Shown here: positions 28,448 to 36,398 of the stretch, one piece after another
How the letters are laid out: each line of letters begins with the position of its first letter
How positions within the stretch are numbered: position 1 is the stretch's first letter
Assembly: GCA_020445255.1 (NCBI GenBank)
Contig: JAGRGY010000039.1
Span: 1-43,520, forward strand
Reading direction: 5' to 3'
Source: Gammaproteobacteria bacterium
GTDB lineage: Bacteria > Pseudomonadota > Gammaproteobacteria > Chromatiales > Chromatiaceae
Length of the DNA stretch: 43,520 bases
The notes under the pieces: generated by a model
The model's input: the letters and a program-made list of their open reading frames with translations, nothing else
What the model was told of the DNA's origin: nothing
Databases searched by the model: none
Translations under genes and position numbers: made by a program

Positions 28448-28918
28448 ATGTCAGAGATCCAGGACATTCTCGGTGACCCGCTGCTGACCGACGCCGGCAT
28501 CGCGGCGCACCGACATTTCGAGGCCGGAAACACGATCGTCGCGGCCGGCTCGAACGACCGTAGTCTCTATTTGATCGAACGTGGCACGGTTCGCGTGACC
28601 GGGCATATCGAACTCGACGACCACCGCCGGATCCAGCCCGGCTTGTGCGACCTTGCGGTGGGCGAGGTCTTTGGAGAACTCAGCCTGTACGGCGGTGCGA
28701 CGCGCAGCGCATCTGTGGTCGCGGTCGAGGACTGCGATCTGAAGGTCTTCGATGCCGACGCGCTGGAGAACTTTTTCGAACAGCACCCGGAACATGGCTA
28801 CCGCGCGCTGAAATGGCTGTTTTCAGTCCTCAATCAACGGCTTCGCAGCGCGGACCGCAGGCTCGAAGGGCTGTTCGCGTGGGGCCTTCGGGCGCACGGG
28901 ATCGACCGCCATCTGTGA
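28448..28918 (+). CDS. stand-alone cyclic nucleotide-binding domain protein
   Basis: The 156-residue protein is a single cNMP-binding barrel (about 15-120). The phosphate-binding cassette is GEVFGELSLYGGATRSASVVA, with the conserved Glu and Arg that contact ribose and phosphate in CRP-like proteins. A helical tail follows (LENFFEQHPEHGYRALKWLFSVLNQRLRSADRRL). There is no CRP-type helix-turn-helix and no transmembrane segment, so it is probably a regulatory or partner-binding module rather than a transcription factor. ATG 28448 is set by AGGAGAG six or seven bases upstream. It is divergent from the FAH-family gene. Confidence 0.85.
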   Translation: MSEIQDILGDPLLTDAGIAAHRHFEAGNTIVAAGSNDRSLYLIERGTVRVTGHIELDDHRRIQPGLCDLAVGEVFGELSLYGGATRSASVVAVEDCDLKVFDADALENFFEQHPEHGYRALKWLFSVLNQRLRSADRRLEGLFAWGLRAHGIDRHL

Positions 28919-29029
28919 CGGGTGCCACGGCCCCCGTGCGCTCGGGCGGCGTCCGCCGCGTTGACGCTGCCGGCCCGACGTGCAGGCGGGCGACGAGCGC
29001 CAATTAGCATTCGCTGATAAATCACCTGA

Positions 29030-29770
<741 letters not shown>

Positions 29771-29795
29771 TAGAGGCGTTGCGCGCCGTTCCAGG

Positions 29796-29822
29796 AAAGG
29801 CCCGGAAACACGGGCCTTTTTT
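29796..29822 (+). terminator. intrinsic terminator after adk
   Basis: AAAGGCCCG and CGGGCCTTT pair around a six-base GAAACA loop, ending in a run of six T residues. It begins 25 bases after the adk stop. Confidence 0.93.
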
Positions 29823-29889
29823 CGTCGGCGGGGCGGCATGGTCGCTGTGTTAAACTGCAAAGCTTATTGAGCATTTCCGGGAGGCCGCT

Positions 29890-30261
29890 ATGGCAGTCGT
29901 CGAACTGACCAAGGACAACTTCGAGGAGGTCGTCACCAGTAACGATTTCGTGATCGTTGACTTCTGGGCTCCCTGGTGCGGCCCGTGCCGCTCGTTTGCA
30001 CCGACTTATGAAAAGGTCTCCACGGATCATCCCGACGTTGTTTTCGCCAAGGTCAACACCGAGGAGGAACAAGAGATCGCGGGTCACTTCCAGATTCGCT
30101 CGATCCCGACACTGATGATCTTCCGCGACAAGATCATTATCTTCAGTGAGGCCGGGGCACTGCCGGAATCCGCGTTCCGCGAGCTGGTGAAGAAGGCCGG
30201 CGAACTGGATATGGACGAGGTTCGTCGCCAGGTCGAGGCGCAACAGACGGGGCAAGCCTAG
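29890..30261 (+). CDS. thioredoxin-family protein
   Basis: The 123-residue thioredoxin-fold protein has the active site WAPWCGPCRSFAP (Cys30 and Cys33), the buried Asp24 in IVDFWA, and the cis-proline SIPTLM (Pro73), so it should be redox active. It is slightly longer than thioredoxin 1 because of a charged C-terminal tail (DMDEVRRQVEAQQ). The FRDKIIIFSEAGALPE stretch replaces the usual FKNGE-type motif, so it is a thioredoxin-like paralogue and not clearly TrxA. It has no signal peptide and is therefore cytoplasmic. The ATG has GGGAGG upstream. A TAAACT hexamer at 29851-29856 is a possible -10, without a good -35. Confidence 0.92.
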   Translation: MAVVELTKDNFEEVVTSNDFVIVDFWAPWCGPCRSFAPTYEKVSTDHPDVVFAKVNTEEEQEIAGHFQIRSIPTLMIFRDKIIIFSEAGALPESAFRELVKKAGELDMDEVRRQVEAQQTGQA

Positions 30262-30337
30262 GCACTGCTTCCCGGCAGTCGCCGCCGCGGCCGCTTCACC
30301 CCGCTATACTGAGGCCTGAGCTACCGCGGGTGGGGTA

Positions 30338-30820
30338 ATGCAGGCCAAGACGGGATTCAGGATTCGCGATCTTATCGAGCGACCGCCATCGGTCGGCGAC
30401 CTGATGGTCGTGTGCGAAGACAACTACCGTTACCTGCTTCACCTGGTGCCGCAGTTACGCGGTCTCGAGGGTCAACACAGGTCGACCAGCGGCGAGCACC
30501 AGGATCTGCATCTGACCATCGTCGAGCAGACCCGGTACACGACCCTGGTCCGCCTTACCTACCATTTCGTTCACGGAGACGGCCACACGCCGGACCCCGA
30601 CGCACTGTTGCGGGTCTACCACGATGCCCGCCAGGTCGAGGTAGAGGACCTCCGCCAGCAGACCCTGCCGACGCAGCGCCTTTACGAAGCGCCCGGACTG
30701 CGCAACAAGTGGCGGCTGAATCTGTTCGTTTCGCGCTGGCTGATGTTCTGTATACGCCAGGGCCACCTGTTCGTCGGCGATCTGACCAAACTGCGTCAGG
30801 CAGTGTGCGACGTGACCTGA
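30338..30820 (+). CDS. DUF1249 (YqiB-like) protein
   Basis: The 160-residue cytoplasmic protein belongs to the gammaproteobacterial DUF1249 family (E. coli YqiB); its biochemical role is not established. Family features are [19 protein letters not shown] near the start, the signature [17 protein letters not shown], the [17 protein letters not shown] strand-turn, and the C-terminal [21 protein letters not shown]. The ATG follows a G-rich GGGTGGGG sequence that can serve as a ribosome-binding site. A TATACT hexamer at 30305-30310, 28 bases before the start, is a possible -10. It lies between the thioredoxin-family gene and iscR, all in the same direction. Confidence 0.88.
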   Translation: MQAKTGFRIRDLIERPPSVGDLMVVCEDNYRYLLHLVPQLRGLEGQHRSTSGEHQDLHLTIVEQTRYTTLVRLTYHFVHGDGHTPDPDALLRVYHDARQVEVEDLRQQTLPTQRLYEAPGLRNKWRLNLFVSRWLMFCIRQGHLFVGDLTKLRQAVCDVT

Positions 30821-30832
30821 CGGAAATCGTCC

Positions 30833-30855
30833 GCGCCCTGGTGGGCGCCTTAATT
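30833..30855 (+). terminator. possible weak terminator after the DUF1249 gene
   Basis: GCGCCC and GGGCGC pair around a TGGT tetraloop 13 bases after the stop, followed by CTTAATT. The stem is stable but the T-tract is poor. Confidence 0.45.
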
Positions 30856-30963
30856 ACATCTCAACTATCAAACGGTTGTGCACGTTGCGCCGGTGTCTGC
30901 GCGGGCCTTCAGGGTAGCGCGTATGGCGCGGTACGGAACTTGGCGCCGCCCGCATGGTCGGAA

Positions 30964-30996
30964 AATGTTGACTGTTTTCCTAGGTTACTGTTTACT
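30964..30996 (+). promoter_or_regulatory. iscR promoter with candidate type-1 IscR site
   Basis: TTGACT (30968-30973) and TTTACT (30991-30996) are 17 bases apart and form a good sigma-70 promoter. The 25 bases from 30964 match the left half of the E. coli type-1 IscR consensus well (YYGACTRWWWY as TTGACTGTTTT); the right half is degenerate. The site overlaps the -35, as in E. coli, where [2Fe-2S]-IscR represses its own gene. Transcription would start near 31003. Confidence 0.65.
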
Positions 30997-31021
30997 AGTA
31001 TCCGAGCAAATTACTGGGTAA

Positions 31022-31037
31022 TTGCACGAGCGTGCAA
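31022..31037. repeat. palindrome in the iscR leader
   Basis: TTGCACG and CGTGCAA flank a two-base AG centre, a perfect 7-bp inverted repeat about 20 bases before the iscR start codon and downstream of its promoter. It could be a dimeric regulator site or a small RNA hairpin (six pairs, GAGC loop). Confidence 0.6.
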
Positions 31038-31056
31038 GAAGACGAGGACGACGACT

Positions 31057-31542
31057 ATGAGACTCTCAACCAAAGGGCGTTATGCGGTTACCGCAATGCT
31101 GGATCTGGCGCTGAACGGCACCGAGGGCCCGGTGACATTGGCTGACATCTCCGAGAATCAGGGCATCTCGCTCTCCTACCTCGAGCAGTTGTTCGCCGCG
31201 CTGCGAAGCAAGGGCCTGGTGCGTGGGGTTCGTGGTCCGGGTGGCGGTTATTACTTGGGTCGCGAGGCCGACGAAATCTCGATTGCCGACATCATCTGCG
31301 CAGTTGACGAGTGGGTCGAGTTCACGCGTTGCAAGGGTCGCCAGAATTGCCAGGACGGCCAGCGCTGTCTGACGCACAGCCTGTGGGATGACCTCAGCCA
31401 ACAGATCTTCATCTTCCTCAGCGACATCACGCTGCAGGATCTGGTGCAACGCGGTGAAAAGCGCGAGGCCGAGCGGCTGGAGAAGAAAGCGGCCACGGCC
31501 GCAGTGTCGAAAGTTGTCGGCCTCAAGGGCCGCGCCGCCTGA
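31057..31542 (+). CDS. iscR: Rrf2-family iron-sulfur regulator IscR
   Basis: IscR senses Fe-S cluster status through a [2Fe-2S] cluster and represses or activates Fe-S biogenesis genes. The 161-residue protein begins [18 protein letters not shown]. It has the winged helix with [32 protein letters not shown], and it keeps all four cluster ligands at E. coli positions: Cys92, Cys98, Cys104 and His107. ATG 31057 is set by GAGGA upstream and the family start; the open frame extends much further upstream without similarity. Unusually, no iscS, iscU or other Fe-S gene follows; a convergent kinase does. The promoter has a likely autoregulatory site. Confidence 0.95.
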   Translation: MRLSTKGRYAVTAMLDLALNGTEGPVTLADISENQGISLSYLEQLFAALRSKGLVRGVRGPGGGYYLGREADEISIADIICAVDEWVEFTRCKGRQNCQDGQRCLTHSLWDDLSQQIFIFLSDITLQDLVQRGEKREAERLEKKAATAAVSKVVGLKGRAA

Positions 31543-31556
31543 CATTGTCGCCAGCA

Positions 31557-31581
31557 GCCGCCGGCGCACCTCGCCGGCGGC
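31557..31581. terminator. long GC hairpin between convergent iscR and kinase
   Basis: GCCGCCGGCG and CGCCGGCGGC form a perfect 10-bp stem with a five-base CACCT loop, 14 bases after the iscR stop and 26 bases beyond the kinase stop. There is no T-tract on either side, so it may block both transcripts only partly or act with Rho. Confidence 0.55.
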
Positions 31582-31607
31582 GGGTTCGCTCACAGGCCGT
31601 CGTACGC

Positions 31608-33548
31608 TCAATTGCCGGCGGCGGCGATCGCCACGGGCAGGCGCAGCGTGACGCGGGTTCCCGATGAAGCGTCGGAGGCGATCTCGATTTTGCCGCCGTG
31701 TGCGTCCACGATGCGACGCACGATCGCCAGACCCAGACCCGTGCCAGCGCTCTTCGTGGTCACGAAAGGCTCGAAGATGCGGTCGAGTATTTCCGCCGGC
31801 ACGGGCTCGCCGGAGTTGGTGATCTCCAGTCGGACCCATTCCCCGCCGTCTGGCTCGCAGTGAATACGAATGGGCCTGCCCAGCGGTGAAGCCTGGAGCG
31901 CGTTGCGCACCAGATTGAGCAGCACCTGGCGGATGCGGTCGCGATCGACGGCCACCGGCGGGCAGGGTTGGGACGTCAACTCGAACCGGTCAGTGGCGTT
32001 GGACGCGGTGGCGATCACGTCCGCGACGGCCGTGGCCAGATCAGTCGACACGAGCTGTAACTGCAACGGCTTCGCGTAGAGAAGGATGTCTTCCAGCAGG
32101 CGCTCCAGCCTGGCGACTTCGGATTTCGCGATGTCCACGCGCCGTCCGGCCGATTCCGCCAGTCCGGGCAGTGTGGCCAGGTGTTCGAGGGCGAGATTGA
32201 TGGTCGCGAGCGGGTTGCGGATCTCGTGGGCGATCCCGGAGGCAAAGCGGCCGATCGTCGCCAGTCGACTGCTCTCGGCAAGCTGGATAGTGCGACCTAG
32301 ACTCACGCCGAGCAGTACGCCGAGATTGCGCAACAGCGACAAGTGTTCGGTGCGGAAATTGTTCGGGTAGCGGCTGGCAAAAACTGCGACACCCCGCAGC
32401 GCACCCGCACCGATCGGCAGAAAGACTGCGTCGCGGCGACCGAATTCGGCCAGCTGGCGAAGGAAGACATAGGACTCGGACAGCGTTGCGATGCCGCGTA
32501 CGTCAGGGATGTGCAGGGGTTCACGTTTGCTGATGCACTCCTGCAGCAGGGTGCTGTCGGGATTGAAGCTCAGCTTGCCGGTCGGGTGCAGTTCGCCGTC
32601 ACTGAACGCCTTCTCCAGGTGTATGCGGCCCTCGGGGCCGATGATCAGCACACCGATCCAGTCGACGGGGATCAGTGACGGCAGCGTGTCTGACAGTGTG
32701 CGCAGCGTACCGTCGAGGTCGGCACCCTGCTCCAGACCGGTCAGCAGTCGTCGTAAGGCGTCAAGGCGGTTGCTGAGATGGTTGAACGAATCGACCAGCC
32801 AACCGATTTCGTTGTCCCGCACGGTCGCGACCCGATGGCTGAAGTCGCCGTCGGCCACTTTCTGGAATCCCTGGACCGCGACCGACAGCGGCGCGAGCAC
32901 GCGCCGATAGAACCAGACCGTCGTCACCAGGGACACCACTAGGGCGCTGCCGAGAAGTACCCGGTTGACCTGGTTCGCCCGATGTGCGCGAATCGATACG
33001 TCATCGCGCAATGTTGCGAACAGCTGATTGGCGGATTCCTCGAGTTTGCGGTTGTTCTGTACGATCAGTTCCGCGGCCCATTCGAGGCGTGGCTGTGTGT
33101 TGTCAGGGCCTAGTTTGTCGTCGAGCGTAGCGACGAAGCCATGCCAGTCGTCGGCCAGCGTTCGGGCGACCGCCAGAGCTTCGTTGGACAGACGAGGTTG
33201 CATTGCCATCGGTTCGCGCTCGAGAACCGCACTGAAGTCATTGGCGGCAAACGCATCCACGATCTGCGTCAGCTCGGTGCGTGTTCGCTTCAGGTCGTCG
33301 AAGTAGAAGCGCACATCGCGGTAATAACTGGGGTAGTCGCGCGGTGCGTTTTCGTCATACTTCATCGCCTGCATGGTCAGGTGTTGCTGGTTGAACTGGA
33401 GGCGACCGGCTAGGCCGACCAGGGCATCGTCACTGTGCTGCTGGTCGATGACGTGCAGCGAGTAGAGCGTGGCGCTGGCGAACAGCAGCGTGAGCAGCGA
33501 AATCGCCAGCACGATCTGGAACTTCAGGGTGCGGAACAGTCGGGGCAC
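31608..33548 (-). CDS. HAMP-GAF membrane sensor histidine kinase
   Basis: The 646-residue kinase has TM1 (about 11-31), a helical periplasmic region of about 165 residues, TM2 (about 197-215), a HAMP domain (about 216-270) and a GAF-like domain (about 272-420). The HisKA domain has TIGRFASGIAHEIRNPLATI (phosphoacceptor His441). The HATPase domain has NLVRNALQASPLG, a variant G1 box (ITNSGEPV, where Asp is usual and Asn is seen) and GTGLGLAIVRRIV. The type resembles NtrB/AtoS-like kinases of class 4. The start is GTG 33548; no in-frame ATG fits. No response regulator is adjacent, so the partner is unknown. It converges on iscR and diverges from prmB. Confidence 0.9.
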   Translation of the reverse strand: MPRLFRTLKFQIVLAISLLTLLFASATLYSLHVIDQQHSDDALVGLAGRLQFNQQHLTMQAMKYDENAPRDYPSYYRDVRFYFDDLKRTRTELTQIVDAFAANDFSAVLEREPMAMQPRLSNEALAVARTLADDWHGFVATLDDKLGPDNTQPRLEWAAELIVQNNRKLEESANQLFATLRDDVSIRAHRANQVNRVLLGSALVVSLVTTVWFYRRVLAPLSVAVQGFQKVADGDFSHRVATVRDNEIGWLVDSFNHLSNRLDALRRLLTGLEQGADLDGTLRTLSDTLPSLIPVDWIGVLIIGPEGRIHLEKAFSDGELHPTGKLSFNPDSTLLQECISKREPLHIPDVRGIATLSESYVFLRQLAEFGRRDAVFLPIGAGALRGVAVFASRYPNNFRTEHLSLLRNLGVLLGVSLGRTIQLAESSRLATIGRFASGIAHEIRNPLATINLALEHLATLPGLAESAGRRVDIAKSEVARLERLLEDILLYAKPLQLQLVSTDLATAVADVIATASNATDRFELTSQPCPPVAVDRDRIRQVLLNLVRNALQASPLGRPIRIHCEPDGGEWVRLEITNSGEPVPAEILDRIFEPFVTTKSAGTGLGLAIVRRIVDAHGGKIEIASDASSGTRVTLRLPVAIAAAGN

Positions 33549-33551
33549 GGA

Positions 33552-33582
33552 TTGAACTCGGCATTTCGGTTTGGCTTATATT
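33552..33582 (+). promoter_or_regulatory. possible promoter of prmB
   Basis: TATATT (33577-33582, five of six) is preceded 19 bases upstream by TTGAAC (33552-33557, four of six). The spacing is long, and the assignment is tentative. The predicted leader is about 60 bases. Confidence 0.4.
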
Positions 33583-33647
33583 AGCTGCTCGTTTGGGCCG
33601 ATGAGTTATTGTCGGCAGGGCAAGCCGATCAAATTGGGGACACGTCA

Positions 33648-34571
33648 ATGCAGCCGCCGGGTGCCGGTGAATTGGTGACGCTCCGCGACTGGGTGCGCTG
33701 GGGTGCCAGCCGTCTCAACGAGGCCGGAGCATGTTTCGGTCATGGCACCGAAAATGCCATCGACGAAGCGCTTGCGCTTGTCCTGCATGCCGTACACCTG
33801 CGGCACGACATGGCCGCGGAGTTCCTTGACGCGCGCCTGACCGTGGTCGAATCCGAAGCGGTGCTGCATCTGTTGCGGGAACGTATCGAGCGTCGCGTTC
33901 CAGCGGCATATCTGATCGGCGAGGTGCATTTCGCCGGACTGGATTTCTATGTCGACGAAAACGTCCTCATTCCGCGGTCGCCGATCGCTGAACTGATCGC
34001 CGAGGGGTTCTCGCCCTGGCTCGACGCCGACCATGTGGGCAGCGTGCTCGATCTGTGTTGCGGCAGCGGCTGCATCGGGATCGCGTGCGCGTACGCGTTC
34101 CCTCAGACCTTGGTCGATCTCAGCGACATCTCTCCGGCGGCACTCGACGTGGCGGTGCGCAACATCGAACGACATGGGCTGGATGACCGCGTGCGTGCCT
34201 TGCGTGCTGATGTCTACGAGGGCCTTGACGGCGAACGTTACGACCTCATCGTCAGCAATCCACCGTATGTGAGCAGGGATGAAATGGCGACACTGCCGGA
34301 CGAGTACCGGCACGAGCCCGAACTCGCGCTTGAGGCAGGTGAAGACGGCATGGATGTCGTGTCCCGTATTCTCGCCGGCGGCGCGGGTTTCCTCCGGCCC
34401 GGTGGTATCATGGTGGTCGAAGTCGGTGCCAGCGCGGAACTGCTTCTGGCGCGCTACCCGGGCGTCCCGTTCCTGTGGCTGGATTTCGAGCACGGCGGCG
34501 ACGGCGTGTTCCTGCTCACGGCAGAGCAGCTGGACGAGTACCGCGACGTATTCGAGGAGAACGCAGCATGA
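33648..34571 (+). CDS. prmB: ribosomal protein L3 N5-glutamine methyltransferase PrmB
   Basis: PrmB methylates a glutamine of ribosomal protein L3. The 307-residue protein (E. coli 310) has an N-terminal helical domain starting LVTLRDWVRWGASRLNEAG, and LIPRSPIAELI. The SAM-binding site is VLDLCCGSGCIGIA, and the substrate motif NPPY is in IVSNPPYVSRDEMATLP. The following EYRHEPELALEAGEDGMDVV separates PrmB from the release-factor enzyme PrmC. ATG 33648 has GGGGA about eight bases upstream; a TTG at 33609 would add 13 unrelated residues. The stop overlaps the next gene (ATGA). Confidence 0.94.
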   Translation: MQPPGAGELVTLRDWVRWGASRLNEAGACFGHGTENAIDEALALVLHAVHLRHDMAAEFLDARLTVVESEAVLHLLRERIERRVPAAYLIGEVHFAGLDFYVDENVLIPRSPIAELIAEGFSPWLDADHVGSVLDLCCGSGCIGIACAYAFPQTLVDLSDISPAALDVAVRNIERHGLDDRVRALRADVYEGLDGERYDLIVSNPPYVSRDEMATLPDEYRHEPELALEAGEDGMDVVSRILAGGAGFLRPGGIMVVEVGASAELLLARYPGVPFLWLDFEHGGDGVFLLTAEQLDEYRDVFEENAA

Positions 34572-34888
34572 GTTTGCGCAGGGCGCGAACCCCGGAAGAG
34601 TATGCTGAATGGGTCAAGCAGGCGATGTTCGAGGTGGGCGATCTGAAAGACTGCCTGCTGTACGAAATCGAAGACCTGCAACGCTTTCCGGCCTATATCG
34701 AACCGCTCGAGGACAGCATCAAACAGGTCTACGATGCCATGGTGGCAGGCACGTACCAGTTCGGCCGGGAGGACCTGGTGTTCATGGACGTGCTGCGTCG
34801 CTACGAAGACCAGATTCCGTTCCACACGTTGCTGAAGCAGATCAACGAGACGCACCGAAAGGGACTCGATGTACCGGAGGAAGGCTGA
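34568..34888 (+). CDS. small conserved protein of unknown function, coupled to prmB
   Basis: A 106-residue soluble acidic protein with no signal peptide or membrane segment, probably all helical. It begins MSLRRARTPEEYAEWVKQAMFEV and ends with FHTLLKQINETHRKGLDV. Similar proteins occur in other Gammaproteobacteria, some carrying an old and probably misleading GspF label. I do not recognise a function. The ATG overlaps the prmB TGA (ATGA), so translation is coupled to PrmB, and hemN follows after 48 bases. The context suggests a link to prmB expression, but this is inference. Confidence 0.8.
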   Translation: MSLRRARTPEEYAEWVKQAMFEVGDLKDCLLYEIEDLQRFPAYIEPLEDSIKQVYDAMVAGTYQFGREDLVFMDVLRRYEDQIPFHTLLKQINETHRKGLDVPEEG

Positions 34889-34936
34889 CAGGCCGCGCCA
34901 CGCCAGTCAGCGTCCGCAGGGCAGGGGAAAGATAAA

Positions 34937-36331
34937 ATGCCGGCAATGCAACAAACCCTCGTTCTCGATCAGGAACTGATTGGTCGCTACGACCAGTCAG
35001 GACCCCGCTATACCTCGTACCCGACCGCCGTCCAGTTTCACGACGGCTTCGGGCCGGACGAGTACCGCAATGCCGCGCGCGCGAGCAACGCCAGTGGGCG
35101 CCCGCTGTCACTGTATTTCCACATTCCGTTCTGCGACACGGTGTGTTTCTACTGCGCCTGCAACAAGATCGCGACCAAGGATCGTGGCAGGGCGCAGCCG
35201 TACCTGAACCGAGTTCATCGCGAGATCGAGATGCAGGCCGGGCTGTTCGACGCCAGCCGACCGGTGGAGCAGCTGCACTGGGGCGGCGGTACGCCCACGT
35301 TCATCAGTCCGGACCAGATGCGCGAACTGATGCAAACGACCCGGCGCCACTTCGCACTGCTCGACGACGACAGTGGCGAGTACTCGATCGAAATCGATCC
35401 GCGCGAGGTGACCGACGAGACGATCGGATTGTTGCGTGAGATCGGCTTCAACCGCATGAGTCTCGGTCTGCAGGACCTCGAGGAACGGGTGCAGAAGGCA
35501 GTAAACCGCATCCAGACCGCCGAACAGACATTCGGCGCCCTGCGTGCGGCGCGCCGCGAAGGCTTTCGGTCGGTCAGCATGGACCTCATATACGGCCTGC
35601 CGCTGCAGACGCCCTCATCGTTCCTGCGCACGCTCGATCGCGTTCTCGACGCCGAGCCCGACCGTCTCTCGGTATTCAACTATGCGCACCTGCCCGAGCG
35701 TTTCAAGCCGCAGCGTCGCATCAACGAGGCCGAGTTGCCGACACCTGATCAGAAGCTTGAGATTCTGCAGAATGTCGGCGAGCGCCTGGCGTCGGCGGGC
35801 TACGTCTACATCGGCATGGATCACTTTGCGCGTCCCGACGACGAACTCGCCGTTGCCCAACGCGAAGGTCAGCTCTACCGCAACTTCCAGGGGTATTCGA
35901 CGCATGCCCATTGCGACCTGATTGCGCTCGGCGTGACGTCGATCGGCATGGTCGGCGACACCTATGCCCAGAATATGAGGACCTTGGACGAATACTACGC
36001 GCGCATCGATGCCGGTGAACTGGCTGTGTTCCGCGGCATCCAGCTCAATGAGGATGATCAGTTGCGCCGCGATGTGATCACGCAGTTGATCTGTAATTTT
36101 GCGCTCGACATGAACGCGATCGGCGAGCGTTGGGGCATCGAATTCGCCACCTATTTCGCCAGCGAACTGACAAGGCTGGCTGGCATGGCGACCGATGGAC
36201 TGCTGCAGATCGATGATGCACGTATCGAGGTCCTGCCCGCAGGTCGTCTTCTGATCCGTAACATTTGCATGGTGTTCGACCGGTATCTCGGCGAACCAAG
36301 CCAGAGCGGTCGATTCTCCAAGGTGATCTGA
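34937..36331 (+). CDS. hemN: oxygen-independent coproporphyrinogen III dehydrogenase
   Basis: HemN is the radical-SAM enzyme that converts coproporphyrinogen III to protoporphyrinogen IX without oxygen. The 464-residue protein (E. coli 457) has the family start SGPRYTSYPTAVQF, the radical-SAM cluster motif CxxxCxxCxC (Cys66, Cys70, Cys73, Cys75 in PFCDTVCFYCACNK), HWGGGTPTF, and SMDLIYGLPLQTP. The C-terminal domain has GYSTHAHCDLIALGVTSIG and RNICMVFDRYL, which distinguish true HemN from HemW. ATG 34937 has AGGGGAAA upstream. No FNR-like site (TTGAT-N4-ATCAA) is visible in the short upstream gap. It implies growth at low oxygen. Confidence 0.95.
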   Translation: MPAMQQTLVLDQELIGRYDQSGPRYTSYPTAVQFHDGFGPDEYRNAARASNASGRPLSLYFHIPFCDTVCFYCACNKIATKDRGRAQPYLNRVHREIEMQAGLFDASRPVEQLHWGGGTPTFISPDQMRELMQTTRRHFALLDDDSGEYSIEIDPREVTDETIGLLREIGFNRMSLGLQDLEERVQKAVNRIQTAEQTFGALRAARREGFRSVSMDLIYGLPLQTPSSFLRTLDRVLDAEPDRLSVFNYAHLPERFKPQRRINEAELPTPDQKLEILQNVGERLASAGYVYIGMDHFARPDDELAVAQREGQLYRNFQGYSTHAHCDLIALGVTSIGMVGDTYAQNMRTLDEYYARIDAGELAVFRGIQLNEDDQLRRDVITQLICNFALDMNAIGERWGIEFATYFASELTRLAGMATDGLLQIDDARIEVLPAGRLLIRNICMVFDRYLGEPSQSGRFSKVI

Positions 36332-36398
36332 GCCCATCGACTCGTGCCGTGCGAATGTGGCAGCCACCCCTGCCGCCCGACAGCTACCCGGAGCGCAC

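Noticed and set aside
34900..34936. FNR-type anaerobic regulatory site before hemN
   Set aside because: No TTGAT-N4-ATCAA-like palindrome is present in the short gap or the end of the preceding gene.
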